The translations under genes were made by a program, and so were the position numbers. A DNA stretch of 9,767 bases from Rhizobium leguminosarum (GTDB taxonomy: Bacteria; Pseudomonadota; Alphaproteobacteria; Rhizobiales; Rhizobiaceae). Within the stretch, counting starts at the first letter, position 1, and each line of letters starts with the position of its first letter. Below the pieces are notes generated by a model, which saw nothing but the letters and a program-made list of their open reading frames with translations, ran no database searches and was not told where the DNA came from. Positions 1 to 5,715 of this stretch are shown piece by piece. The stretch is taken from assembly GCF_001652265.1 (NCBI RefSeq), contig NZ_LWBS01000016.1, positions 1 to 9,767 of the forward strand. Direction: 5' to 3'.

Positions 1-147
1 GGCTCAACATCGAGACCTGCGTAACGCCGCCATGCAAATCTGGAACAAAATCGCGTGTGTCGCCGCAGCCTGACAGCCGTCCCGGCCAGCTATCGCTGCA
101 TCAATCCGCTGATAACTTTACAGTGCCATCTCACCGATTTGCCGGAC
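1..147. other. Unrecognised left edge, upstream of the IS66-homologous sequence
   Basis: In plus-strand frame 2 the sequence is open from base 2 to a TGA at 71-73 and encodes a 23-residue tail ending NKIACVAAA. It could be the C-terminus of a gene outside the window, but I do not recognise it. From about base 145 the other plus-strand frame becomes clearly IS66-like. No IS66 left terminal repeat and no tnpA or tnpB is visible here, so the left part of the element is either deleted or rearranged. Nothing else can be supported in this stretch. Confidence 0.3.
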
Positions 148-1452
148 ACGGGATTGCCATCCGTCGAAAAACCGGAAGGGAAGAAGCGCGGCCGTAGGCC
201 TCTGCCGGCAAACCTGCCACGCCAGCGCGTCGAATATGACCTTGCCGACGACCAGAAGGTCTGTCCGTGCTGCAGCCACCAGATGCATCGCATGGGCGAG
301 TTGGTGACCGAGCAGCTTCACATCGAGGTGAAGGCCACGGTTCTGCAGAATGTCCGGGCCAAATATGCATGCCGCAACTGCGACCGTACCGGGATCAATA
401 CGCCTGTTGTTATCGCGCCGATGCCGAAGCAGCCCTTGCCCGGCAGCATCGCCACGGCCTCGACGCTGGCCTTCGCGCTCGTCCATAAATATGTCGACGG
501 CACGCCGCTCTATCGCTTGAGCCAGGCCTTCGAGCGTGCAGGCGTTCCTGTCAGCCCTGGTGCTCTCGGCCATTGGGTGATCGGTTTGAGCGAGAAACAC
601 CTCGTTCGGATCTATGATGCGCTGAAACTGCGGCTTCAATCGCAGACGACATTTCAGGTGCTGAAGGAAGAGGGCAAGGATCCCACCAGCATCTCTTACG
701 TGTGGGGCTACCGTAGCGGCGAGGACAGCCGGCAACCGATCGTGCTGTTCGATTATCAGCCCGGCCGCGGGCAGGAACACCCGCAGGCCTTTCTTGGCGA
801 CTACCGCGGTATCTTGATGAGCGATGGCTATCAGGCCTGGCGCACGTTGAAAGGCGCCACGCATGTCGGGTGCATGGCCCATGCCAGGCGGAAGTTTGTC
901 GATGCTCTCAAAGCGCGCAAGAAACCCGGTGGGCCGCCGGCGCAGGCCATCAAGTTTTTCGACCAGCTCTACCGGATTGAAAGGCAGGTGCGGGACGAAA
1001 AGCCCGACGACGGCGAAACGCGAGATCATTATATGCGCCGCTTTCGCCAGAAACACAGCGTCCCGGTCCTTGCCGCCCTCAAGGAATGGCTCGACAAAAT
1101 CGCGCCAAAGGTCGTGCCCGACACCAAGCTTGGCGATGCCGTTTCCTATGCGCTCAATCAATGGGAGTACCTGACGCGCTATACCGGCGACGGCAGGATG
1201 CCGATCGACAACAATTTGCTGGAGCGTGACATCAGAATTTTTGCCACTGGAAGAAAGAGTTGGCTCTTTAGCGATACAGTCCAGGGGGCCAAAGCCAGTG
1301 CCGTCATCTACAGCTTAATGCTGACCTGCCGGGCCTGTGGCGTCGAGCCATTCGCATGGTTGAAGCACGTTCTCACCGAACTGCCGCAGCGCCCCGACGA
1401 TGCTGATATCGACGACCTGCTGCCCTTCAACTTCAAAAGCCAGCCAGCATAA
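55..1452 (+). CDS. IS66 family transposase (TnpC), N-terminus replaced, probably inactive
   Basis: This is the DDE transposase of an IS66 element, which would cut and rejoin the element's DNA ends. The frame has 465 codons; the family is usually about 510-530. Residues 1-31 do not look like the IS66 leucine-zipper N-terminus, and recognisable homology starts near residue 32 (LPSVEKPEGKKRGRRPLP). A zinc-binding pair is present: CPCC at 70-73 and CRNC at 106-109. The second catalytic aspartate is D257 in SDGYQAW and the glutamate is E390 in DNNLLERDI. The first aspartate, normally in an H(G/A)DET motif just before QVLKE, is missing: residues 194-204 run LQSQTTFQVLK, which looks like an in-frame loss of about seven residues. 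Loss of that residue should abolish transposition. The ATG at 55 is simply the first in the open frame; it has no convincing ribosome binding site. IS66 family identity is certain; inactivity is inferred. Confidence 0.85.
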   Translation: MCRRSLTAVPASYRCINPLITLQCHLTDLPDTGLPSVEKPEGKKRGRRPLPANLPRQRVEYDLADDQKVCPCCSHQMHRMGELVTEQLHIEVKATVLQNVRAKYACRNCDRTGINTPVVIAPMPKQPLPGSIATASTLAFALVHKYVDGTPLYRLSQAFERAGVPVSPGALGHWVIGLSEKHLVRIYDALKLRLQSQTTFQVLKEEGKDPTSISYVWGYRSGEDSRQPIVLFDYQPGRGQEHPQAFLGDYRGILMSDGYQAWRTLKGATHVGCMAHARRKFVDALKARKKPGGPPAQAIKFFDQLYRIERQVRDEKPDDGETRDHYMRRFRQKHSVPVLAALKEWLDKIAPKVVPDTKLGDAVSYALNQWEYLTRYTGDGRMPIDNNLLERDIRIFATGRKSWLFSDTVQGAKASAVIYSLMLTCRACGVEPFAWLKHVLTELPQRPDDADIDDLLPFNFKSQPA

Positions 1453-1479
1453 GCCGACGCCCTTCAAAGCGATTTACGA

Positions 1480-1502
1480 CGTGCACTGAAAAGCGCGCTT
1501 AC
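1480..1502 (+). repeat. Right terminal inverted repeat of the IS66 element
   Basis: Read on the minus strand from 1502, the sequence begins GTAAGCGCGCTTTTCAGTGC. IS66 family ends characteristically start GTAAGCG. The boundary at 1502 is fixed independently because the neighbouring bases (1503 onward) are the N-terminal codons of an IS6 transposase. The matching left repeat is not in the window. The inner limit of the repeat is approximate. Confidence 0.7.
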
Positions 1503-1510
1503 CGATGATC
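1503..1510. repeat. Probable 8-base target-site duplication, right copy (CGATGATC)
   Basis: IS66 elements duplicate 8 bases of target on insertion. The eight bases next to the right end, GATCATCG on the minus strand, continue the IS6 reading frame correctly up to the insertion point: the related fragment at 7894 reads ATCATCG at the same place and then continues CCCGTGCG. The left copy would lie outside the window, so the duplication itself is not demonstrated. Confidence 0.5.
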
Positions 1511-1557
1511 TGCGGTGGAAAGCGGTGGTTCTTATAGCTTACGGTCGGTCTGTTCAT
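1503..1557 (-). pseudogene. 5' fragment of an IS6 family transposase, cut by the IS66 insertion
   Basis: On the minus strand an ATG at 1557 opens MNRPTVSYKNHRFPPQII, the typical first 18 residues of rhizobial IS6 family transposases, and then stops matching at 1502, where the IS66 end begins. The remaining ~200 codons are absent from the window; they would lie beyond the left end of the IS66 element if still present. The fragment resembles the one at 7894, where the corresponding residues are MKSLTLSYKNHRF, so they derive from related but not identical elements. About 80 bases upstream of the ATG (1558-1637) probably belong to the left end of the same IS6 element and include a 19-base sequence repeated at 3226. 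Confidence 0.75.
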
Positions 1558-1618
1558 CCCACCCCACCCCCTACACAGATCAACTTCACAGCGTTAAGTT
1601 TACGGTGTCGCTCCAAGA

Positions 1619-1637
1619 GCGATGTCACGTTATCAGT
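1619..1637 (-). repeat. 19-base inverted repeat, copy 1 (overlaps the ligase stop codon)
   Basis: Minus strand 1637 to 1619 reads ACTGATAACGTGACATCGC. An exact copy in opposite orientation is at 3226-3244. Copy 1 contains the TGA stop codon of the acyl-CoA ligase (1635-1633). It is followed inward, toward the IS6 fragment, by a short hairpin (TCGCTC, loop TTG, GAGCGA at 1608-1622). It may be the terminal repeat of the IS6-type element or of another element. Confidence 0.7.
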
Positions 1638-3168
1638 TGCTGCCTTCTTGCTCGCTGGACCGCGCTTGAAGCTCTTTCAAAATCGAGTACTGAATCTTGC
1701 CCAACGCTGTTCGCGGCAATTCCCTCGTGAAAATAAACTCCCGCGGGACCTTGAAGCGAGCGACCTGCGACTGCACGTGCGCGGCCAGTGCTTCCGCTTC
1801 GATCCGTGCCCCCGCCCGCCTGACCACGTAGGCGACCGGCACCTCGCCCCAGTGCGAATCAGGCCGACCGACAACGGCGCATTCCTCGATATCAGGGTGC
1901 TCCCCGAGCACACGCTCGACTTCGGCTGGATAGATGTTTTCTCCGCCGGAAATAATGAGGTTCTTTTTGCGATCGCGAACCCAATAGTGACCGTCGGCAT
2001 CGCGGTGCCCGATGTCGCCAGTGCGATACCAGCCGTCACGCAGTGCCTCGCGGGTCGCTTGTTGATCGCCCCAGTATTCACAGAAGACATTTGGGCCGCG
2101 CACTGCGATTTCGCCTGGGGCACCCGCCGGCAACTCGTTGCCGGCGTCATCGATGATCATCGCCTCGCAGCATAGGCCCGGCAGGCCAATAGACCCGCAG
2201 CGTGAGAGATCACTCCCTAGCCTCGTGTAGATGGCGATGGGGCAAGTTTCTGTGGAGCCATACACCTGCAGGACCGGTACCCCTCGCGCGGTAACGCGTT
2301 CGATCAGGGCCTGGGACACAATCGCTGAGCCGGTTGAAATAGCCTTCAAGGAGTACAGGTCGACCGTCCACCAAGCGGCGTCGTCAGTCAATGTTTGGAT
2401 GGCCGTCGGTACCAATGCCGTAAGCGTTGGCCGATCGCGCTCGAATGCAGTAAGTGTCGCACCTGCCGCAAATCGGGAATGGATAGTAACCGTCGCACCA
2501 TGGTGCAAAGCCGGAGTGGTCTGAATGTTGAGCCCGCCCACGTGAAAGAACGGCAGTACCGACAACACATGATCTTCCGACGTCAGAGCATGCATGTGCT
2601 GACTCATCACCCCGTTCCAGAGCAATGCTTCTTGTCGGAGGACCGCGCCTTTCGGCCGCCCGGTAGTGCCAGAAGTGTAGACGATCAGAAGCGGGCAGCT
2701 CAAGTCAGCATGTGAGTTACGGCTATCACCGCTGCCTTGGGCCAACAGGTTATCCCATGTGCTCCCGCGAGGGGGCGTGAAGTCCAAACCGACGACTGAG
2801 GTGTCGGGCAGTGTGTGTGCCAGATGCGGCAGAAGGCCGTTGAACGCCTGCTCGACAACCAATACCTTTGCTCCGGCATTAGACAAGATGAAGAGCTGCT
2901 CAGCCGGCGCGAGCCGCCAATTCAAAGGCAGCATAATTGCGCCAAGACGCGCACAGGCATAGAGGAGAACTAGATACTCGGGCCGGTTCAGGCTGAGGAT
3001 GGCGACGCGGTCGCCTTTAGTGACTCTCAGCTCTTTGTTCAGGGCGCGCGCGGCTTGCTCGATAGATCCGCGCAACGCGGCGTAGCTTAGGGTCTCACCC
3101 TCGAAATGGATTGCAGCCTTGTTTGGAGCAAACGCCGCATTGCGGTCAATCAGTGTGCAGAGATCCAT
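1633..3168 (-). CDS. AMP-forming acyl-CoA synthetase (class I adenylate-forming ligase)
   Basis: This enzyme would activate a carboxylic acid with ATP to an acyl-adenylate and then transfer it to coenzyme A in the cytoplasm. At 511 residues it is full length. The ATP-binding loop YTSGTTGRPKG is at 164-174, the adenine-contact motif YGSTET at 303-308, GEIAVRGPN at 352-360, WYRTGDIGHRD at 380-390, the hinge DRKKNLIISGGENIYPAEVE at 399-418, and the C-terminal catalytic lysine K491 lies in RTALGKIQ. The ATG at 3168 follows AAGGA with about ten bases between. The gene lies 423 bases after the carboxyltransferase, a much larger gap than those between the carboxylase genes, so it may have its own promoter. 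It is bracketed by a 19-base inverted repeat, one copy overlapping its stop, so its last residues might be altered by a mobile-element junction. Substrate is not readable from the motifs; the overall type is that of medium/long-chain, MenE-like or aryl acid ligases. Its position suggests that it supplies the acyl-CoA for the carboxylase (inference). Confidence 0.93.
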   Translation of the reverse strand: MDLCTLIDRNAAFAPNKAAIHFEGETLSYAALRGSIEQAARALNKELRVTKGDRVAILSLNRPEYLVLLYACARLGAIMLPLNWRLAPAEQLFILSNAGAKVLVVEQAFNGLLPHLAHTLPDTSVVGLDFTPPRGSTWDNLLAQGSGDSRNSHADLSCPLLIVYTSGTTGRPKGAVLRQEALLWNGVMSQHMHALTSEDHVLSVLPFFHVGGLNIQTTPALHHGATVTIHSRFAAGATLTAFERDRPTLTALVPTAIQTLTDDAAWWTVDLYSLKAISTGSAIVSQALIERVTARGVPVLQVYGSTETCPIAIYTRLGSDLSRCGSIGLPGLCCEAMIIDDAGNELPAGAPGEIAVRGPNVFCEYWGDQQATREALRDGWYRTGDIGHRDADGHYWVRDRKKNLIISGGENIYPAEVERVLGEHPDIEECAVVGRPDSHWGEVPVAYVVRRAGARIEAEALAAHVQSQVARFKVPREFIFTRELPRTALGKIQYSILKELQARSSEQEGSN

Positions 3169-3170
3169 TG

Positions 3171-3179
3171 TCGCCTATT
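3171..3179 (-). promoter_or_regulatory. AATAGGCGA leader motif before the ligase start
   Basis: The minus strand reads AATAGGCGA, then CA, then the ATG of the ligase. The same nine bases stand immediately before the ATG of the biotin carboxylase (7188-7180). In both leaders an AAGG lies upstream. It may be a shared translation-initiation leader or the trace of a shared origin; function is unknown. Confidence 0.3.
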
Positions 3180-3225
3180 CCTTCTGTCTGGAGCCGCATG
3201 AGACTTGGTCCGGCGCAGTTGAGCT

Positions 3226-3244
3226 ACTGATAACGTGACATCGC
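3226..3244 (+). repeat. 19-base inverted repeat, copy 2 (upstream of the ligase)
   Basis: The plus strand reads ACTGATAACGTGACATCGC, an exact inverted match to 1619-1637. It lies 58 bases upstream of the ligase start codon. As at copy 1, the repeat runs directly into a hairpin that begins TCGC and ends GCGAC. The two copies enclose the ligase gene almost exactly. An exact 19-base match is very unlikely by chance in under 10 kb. Confidence 0.75.
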
Positions 3245-3591
3245 CGCGTGAAGGCATCGGCGACGAATTTGGCGGGGTGCTGCAGCGCTTATGAGCTATA
3301 TTCAAGGGTGCTCATCCAATCGGCATCGAGACGCGGCCTTTGCCGAATTCGCCAAGAAGCGATCGAGCAACAATATGATTGGACAACGGCGAGCAAGCAT
3401 CGAGAACCGCAGGCCTGGCAAAAAACGATACTGTCGCTTGGATAGGAAGCGACGATCCGGCTTGTTAGCTCAAGATTCCGTTGCTCGTTGGCGGGCGCGA
3501 TTGGTTCAATGTTCTTCTCTGCGTCTTCTATCACTTAGACCCGTCCGCGCATATTTTTCGATCAGAAGGAAGGCCGAGAGGGGGAGCCGCA

Positions 3592-5199
3592 CTACATTCT
3601 AAAGATGCCATAATGTGGCGCCTCAATGGGAGCATTGAGCGAGGCGCTCATGGCGATTGCGAGCGCGTTTCTGGTGTCAACAGGATCAAGAATCCCGTCG
3701 TCCCAGATTTCAGACGTTGCGTAGTAAGCGCTTGATCGCTCCCTATACTCTCCCAAAATCGACTGTCTCGTGACTTCGTACTCCTGCGCCGATAGGCGCC
3801 TACCATCGGCCGCCAGCTGCTTTGCCTTCACATCGGTAAGCACTTGCGTCGCTTGATCGGCACCCATGGCTGAAATCTGAGCCTGCGGCCAGGTGAACAG
3901 AAAACGCGGATCGAAAGCGCGCCCGGCCATAGCGAATGTTCCCCCACCGTGAGAATGGTTACAAATGACCGTGAATTTGGGCACCGCCGCTCCAGACACG
4001 GCCATGAGTAGCTTGGCGGCATTTTTGGTGATGCCACGTCGCTCATATTCGCTGCCCACCATGAAGCCGGTGATGTTCTGCAAGAACAACAGCGGCGTCC
4101 GATTCATGTCGCACAACTGGATGAAGTGAGCGCCCTTCAGCGCACTGTCGTCGAACAGCACGCCGTTATTCGCCAGAACACCGATTTGGTATCCATGAAG
4201 GCGCGCGAACCCGCATACCAGAGTTCGCCCGTAGAGCGGTTGGTATTCATGGAACCTGCTGCCATCGACCAAGCGCGCGAGAATCTCCCGCATATCAAAG
4301 TGCACTCGAGGATCTCTTGAAATTATGCCGTATAGCTCAGATGCATCATAGGCGGGCGGCTCGGGAGCGACTCGATCGATCGAGACTTTTTCGGGACGAT
4401 TGATACGGCCGACTAAGTCGCGGGCAATCGCAATCGCGTGCATCTCTGAATCCGCGATACAGTCGGCCGTTCCCGATACACTGGTTTGCATGTCAGCACC
4501 GCCGAGCTCGTCGACAGACACGTGCTGGCCAGTCGCAACTTTTACAACCGATGGACCGCCGAGAAATATCGCTCCGCTTCCCTGGACGATAATGTTGTAC
4601 TCGCTAAGCGCAGGAACGAAAGCTCCTCCCGCGTTGCAATGTCCCATCACGAGGGCGACCTGCGGCACGCCCATCTTCGAGAGAATGGATTGGTTGCGGA
4701 AGATTCTGCCCGCGTGGTGGCGATCCGCGAAGAGTTCCGCCTGCAGAGGCAGAAATCCACCGCCACAGTCGCAAAGATGAACGACGGGCAGACGGTTCTC
4801 GATTGCTATATCCAGGGATCGGACGATCTTTTTGACTGACAACGGATACCATGCTCCACCCTTCACGCTCGGGTCATCTGCGTGAACGATCACCTCGCGT
4901 CCCGCAACGATGCCGATGCCGACGACTTGCGCTGCGCTGGGCACACCCCCGTTGTAAGCCTCGTTCGCAGCCAGTGTCGAAAGTTCGAGGAAAGGGGTTT
5001 CTGGATCAAGCAAAGCCTCCACCCGGTCGCGAACAAAGTGCTTGTTTTGTCGCCGCAGGCGCTCGCGGTCGCGCTCGGGACGGTCGAAGCGGACCGCACG
5101 CTGGCGCTCCTTTAATTCGGCCGCAAGTCTTCTGTTGTGGAGCTCGTTGAGGCGAAATTCTTGCGCGTTCACGTCGACAAGAGAAGCGATGCGCTGCAT
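3592..5199 (-). CDS. Acyl-CoA carboxylase carboxyltransferase (beta) subunit, methylcrotonyl/geranyl-CoA carboxylase type
   Basis: This subunit would transfer the carboxyl group from carboxybiotin on the carrier protein to an acyl-CoA. Its 535 residues match the single-chain beta subunits of methylcrotonyl-CoA (MccB) and geranyl-CoA (AtuC) carboxylases. The N-terminal carboxyltransferase domain shows SVKGGAWYPLSVKKI (111-125) and the oxyanion loop CNAGGAFVPAL (188-198). The C-terminal domain shows NNGVLFDDSALKGAHFIQLC (344-363) and LLFLQNITGFMVGSEYERRG (370-389). Two loops differ from the family as I know it: CDCGGGFLPLQ (143-153) where DSGGANLPRQ is usual, and CNHSHGGGTFAMAGRAFDPR (413-432) where GGSFGAGNYGMCGRAY is usual. 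The first glycine/alanine oxyanion pair is kept. This points to an active enzyme with an unusual acyl-CoA substrate (inference). The ATG lies one base after the carrier gene's stop, with GAGGAAGG of that gene's end serving as ribosome binding site, so translation is coupled. Confidence 0.92.
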   Translation of the reverse strand: MQRIASLVDVNAQEFRLNELHNRRLAAELKERQRAVRFDRPERDRERLRRQNKHFVRDRVEALLDPETPFLELSTLAANEAYNGGVPSAAQVVGIGIVAGREVIVHADDPSVKGGAWYPLSVKKIVRSLDIAIENRLPVVHLCDCGGGFLPLQAELFADRHHAGRIFRNQSILSKMGVPQVALVMGHCNAGGAFVPALSEYNIIVQGSGAIFLGGPSVVKVATGQHVSVDELGGADMQTSVSGTADCIADSEMHAIAIARDLVGRINRPEKVSIDRVAPEPPAYDASELYGIISRDPRVHFDMREILARLVDGSRFHEYQPLYGRTLVCGFARLHGYQIGVLANNGVLFDDSALKGAHFIQLCDMNRTPLLFLQNITGFMVGSEYERRGITKNAAKLLMAVSGAAVPKFTVICNHSHGGGTFAMAGRAFDPRFLFTWPQAQISAMGADQATQVLTDVKAKQLAADGRRLSAQEYEVTRQSILGEYRERSSAYYATSEIWDDGILDPVDTRNALAIAMSASLNAPIEAPHYGIFRM

Positions 5200-5200
5200 C

Positions 5201-5704
5201 TTAATGCCCTTCCTCTTTGATCGTAACTAGTATCGCGCCATGCTCGAAGCTCTCGCCTTCGCTAAAATGAATTCGGTCGACCACCCCGTCCTGTGGCGCG
5301 CGTATGACGCTTTCCAGCTTCATGCTCTCGATCACCATCAGCCCGGAGCCTGCGGAAATCTGGTCGCCGGGCAAAACTGACGTTTTAACCACCACGCCTG
5401 GCATCGGCGCGCGCGCCACAAGAAGACCTGCATCCTTTTTCACGAGCGAATGGGCTAACAATGGGTCTCGGTAGCGCAGAACGCGCGTCCTGCCGCGAAT
5501 ATGCAGATGAATAGTGTCACCATCGATCGCAAACCTTACCGACTCGTTTGCGCCGGCAATGCTAAGAAGGCCGCCACCGTCGCCTTGATGGGAGAAGTCG
5601 AGCGGTACGAGTATTTCGTTCCCCAAATGCAGGCGATACCCCTGCTGACAGCGTGAAAGCCACAACTGATAATCTACACCTTCAAGCTCGAAAACGTGGT
5701 TCAT
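5201..5704 (-). CDS. Biotin carboxyl carrier protein with BT-like domain (split alpha subunit, C-terminal half)
   Basis: This small protein would carry biotin between the carboxylase and carboxyltransferase active sites. It has 167 residues. Residues 1-90 look like the beta-strand-rich BT domain that anchors alpha to beta subunits in methylcrotonyl- and propionyl-CoA carboxylases. Residues 98-163 are a biotinyl/lipoyl domain (APMPGVVVKTSVLPGDQISA). The biotinylation site is K129 in VIESMKLE, a permitted variant of the common AMKM. The start overlaps the biotin carboxylase stop (ATGA), with GGAG six bases before the ATG. In relatives these residues are fused to the biotin carboxylase; 492 plus 167 gives 659, the usual length of a fused alpha chain, and WRNA at the end of the upstream protein followed by MNHVFEL reads like one continuous protein. 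Biotinylation by BirA is assumed; no birA is in the window. Confidence 0.9.
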   Translation of the reverse strand: MNHVFELEGVDYQLWLSRCQQGYRLHLGNEILVPLDFSHQGDGGGLLSIAGANESVRFAIDGDTIHLHIRGRTRVLRYRDPLLAHSLVKKDAGLLVARAPMPGVVVKTSVLPGDQISAGSGLMVIESMKLESVIRAPQDGVVDRIHFSEGESFEHGAILVTIKEEGH

Positions 5705-5715
5705 GCGTTTCTCCA
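5701..5715 (-). promoter_or_regulatory. Coupled stop/start with internal ribosome binding site between the two alpha-subunit halves
   Basis: The minus strand reads GGAGAAACGCATGA, in which ATGA joins the stop of the biotin carboxylase to the start of the carrier protein, and GGAG sits six bases before the ATG. The second gene is one base behind the first frame. This arrangement supports reinitiation and roughly equal production of the two halves. Confidence 0.7.

Larger units (their letters stand above)
55..1502 (+). mobile_element. Partial IS66-family insertion sequence, right end intact
   Basis: The segment contains a tnpC-type transposase frame and, 50 bases after its stop, a right terminal repeat whose outer end reads GTAAGCGCGC on the minus strand, as is usual for IS66 elements. 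The tnpA and tnpB accessory genes and the left end are not present in the window. At the right end the element directly abuts codon 18 of an IS6 transposase, so it inserted into that gene. The true left limit is unknown; IS66 homology by eye begins near 145. Confidence 0.75.
3169..3591. other. 423-base gap between carboxyltransferase and ligase genes
   Basis: No convincing gene. Short frames exist on both strands (for example 81 codons on the minus strand ending at 3289), but none has a good ribosome binding site or a recognisable protein. The stretch holds the second copy of the 19-base inverted repeat (3226-3244), followed by a potential hairpin (TCGCCG at 3241-3246 with CGGCGA at 3258-3263). 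A promoter for the ligase could be here, but I see no clear -35/-10 or sigma-54 signature. Confidence 0.5.

Noticed and set aside
118..1161. 347-codon minus-strand open frame
   Set aside because: It lies wholly antisense to the IS66 transposase, has no family resemblance and no ribosome binding site; it is a by-product of high-GC codon use.
1608..1622. Hairpin after the ligase stop as a rho-independent terminator
   Set aside because: The stem is only six bases and no T-run follows on the minus strand; it is more likely part of an IS end.
1525..2175. 216-codon plus-strand open frame
   Set aside because: It is antisense to the C-terminal part of the acyl-CoA ligase, whose motifs are unmistakable; the frame has no recognisable domain.
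1619..3244. 19-base repeat as CRISPR or integron attC
   Set aside because: There are only two copies in inverted orientation around a full gene, with no spacers, no attC core sites and no integrase.
3289..3602. Small frames on both strands in the gap between carboxyltransferase and ligase
   Set aside because: They overlap one another, lack ribosome binding sites and resemble nothing known; composition is not protein-like.
5701..5715. Programmed -1 frameshift joining biotin carboxylase to the carrier domain
   Set aside because: The shift direction fits, but there is no classical slippery heptamer or obvious downstream pseudoknot, and a good GGAG plus ATG offers a simpler explanation by reinitiation.
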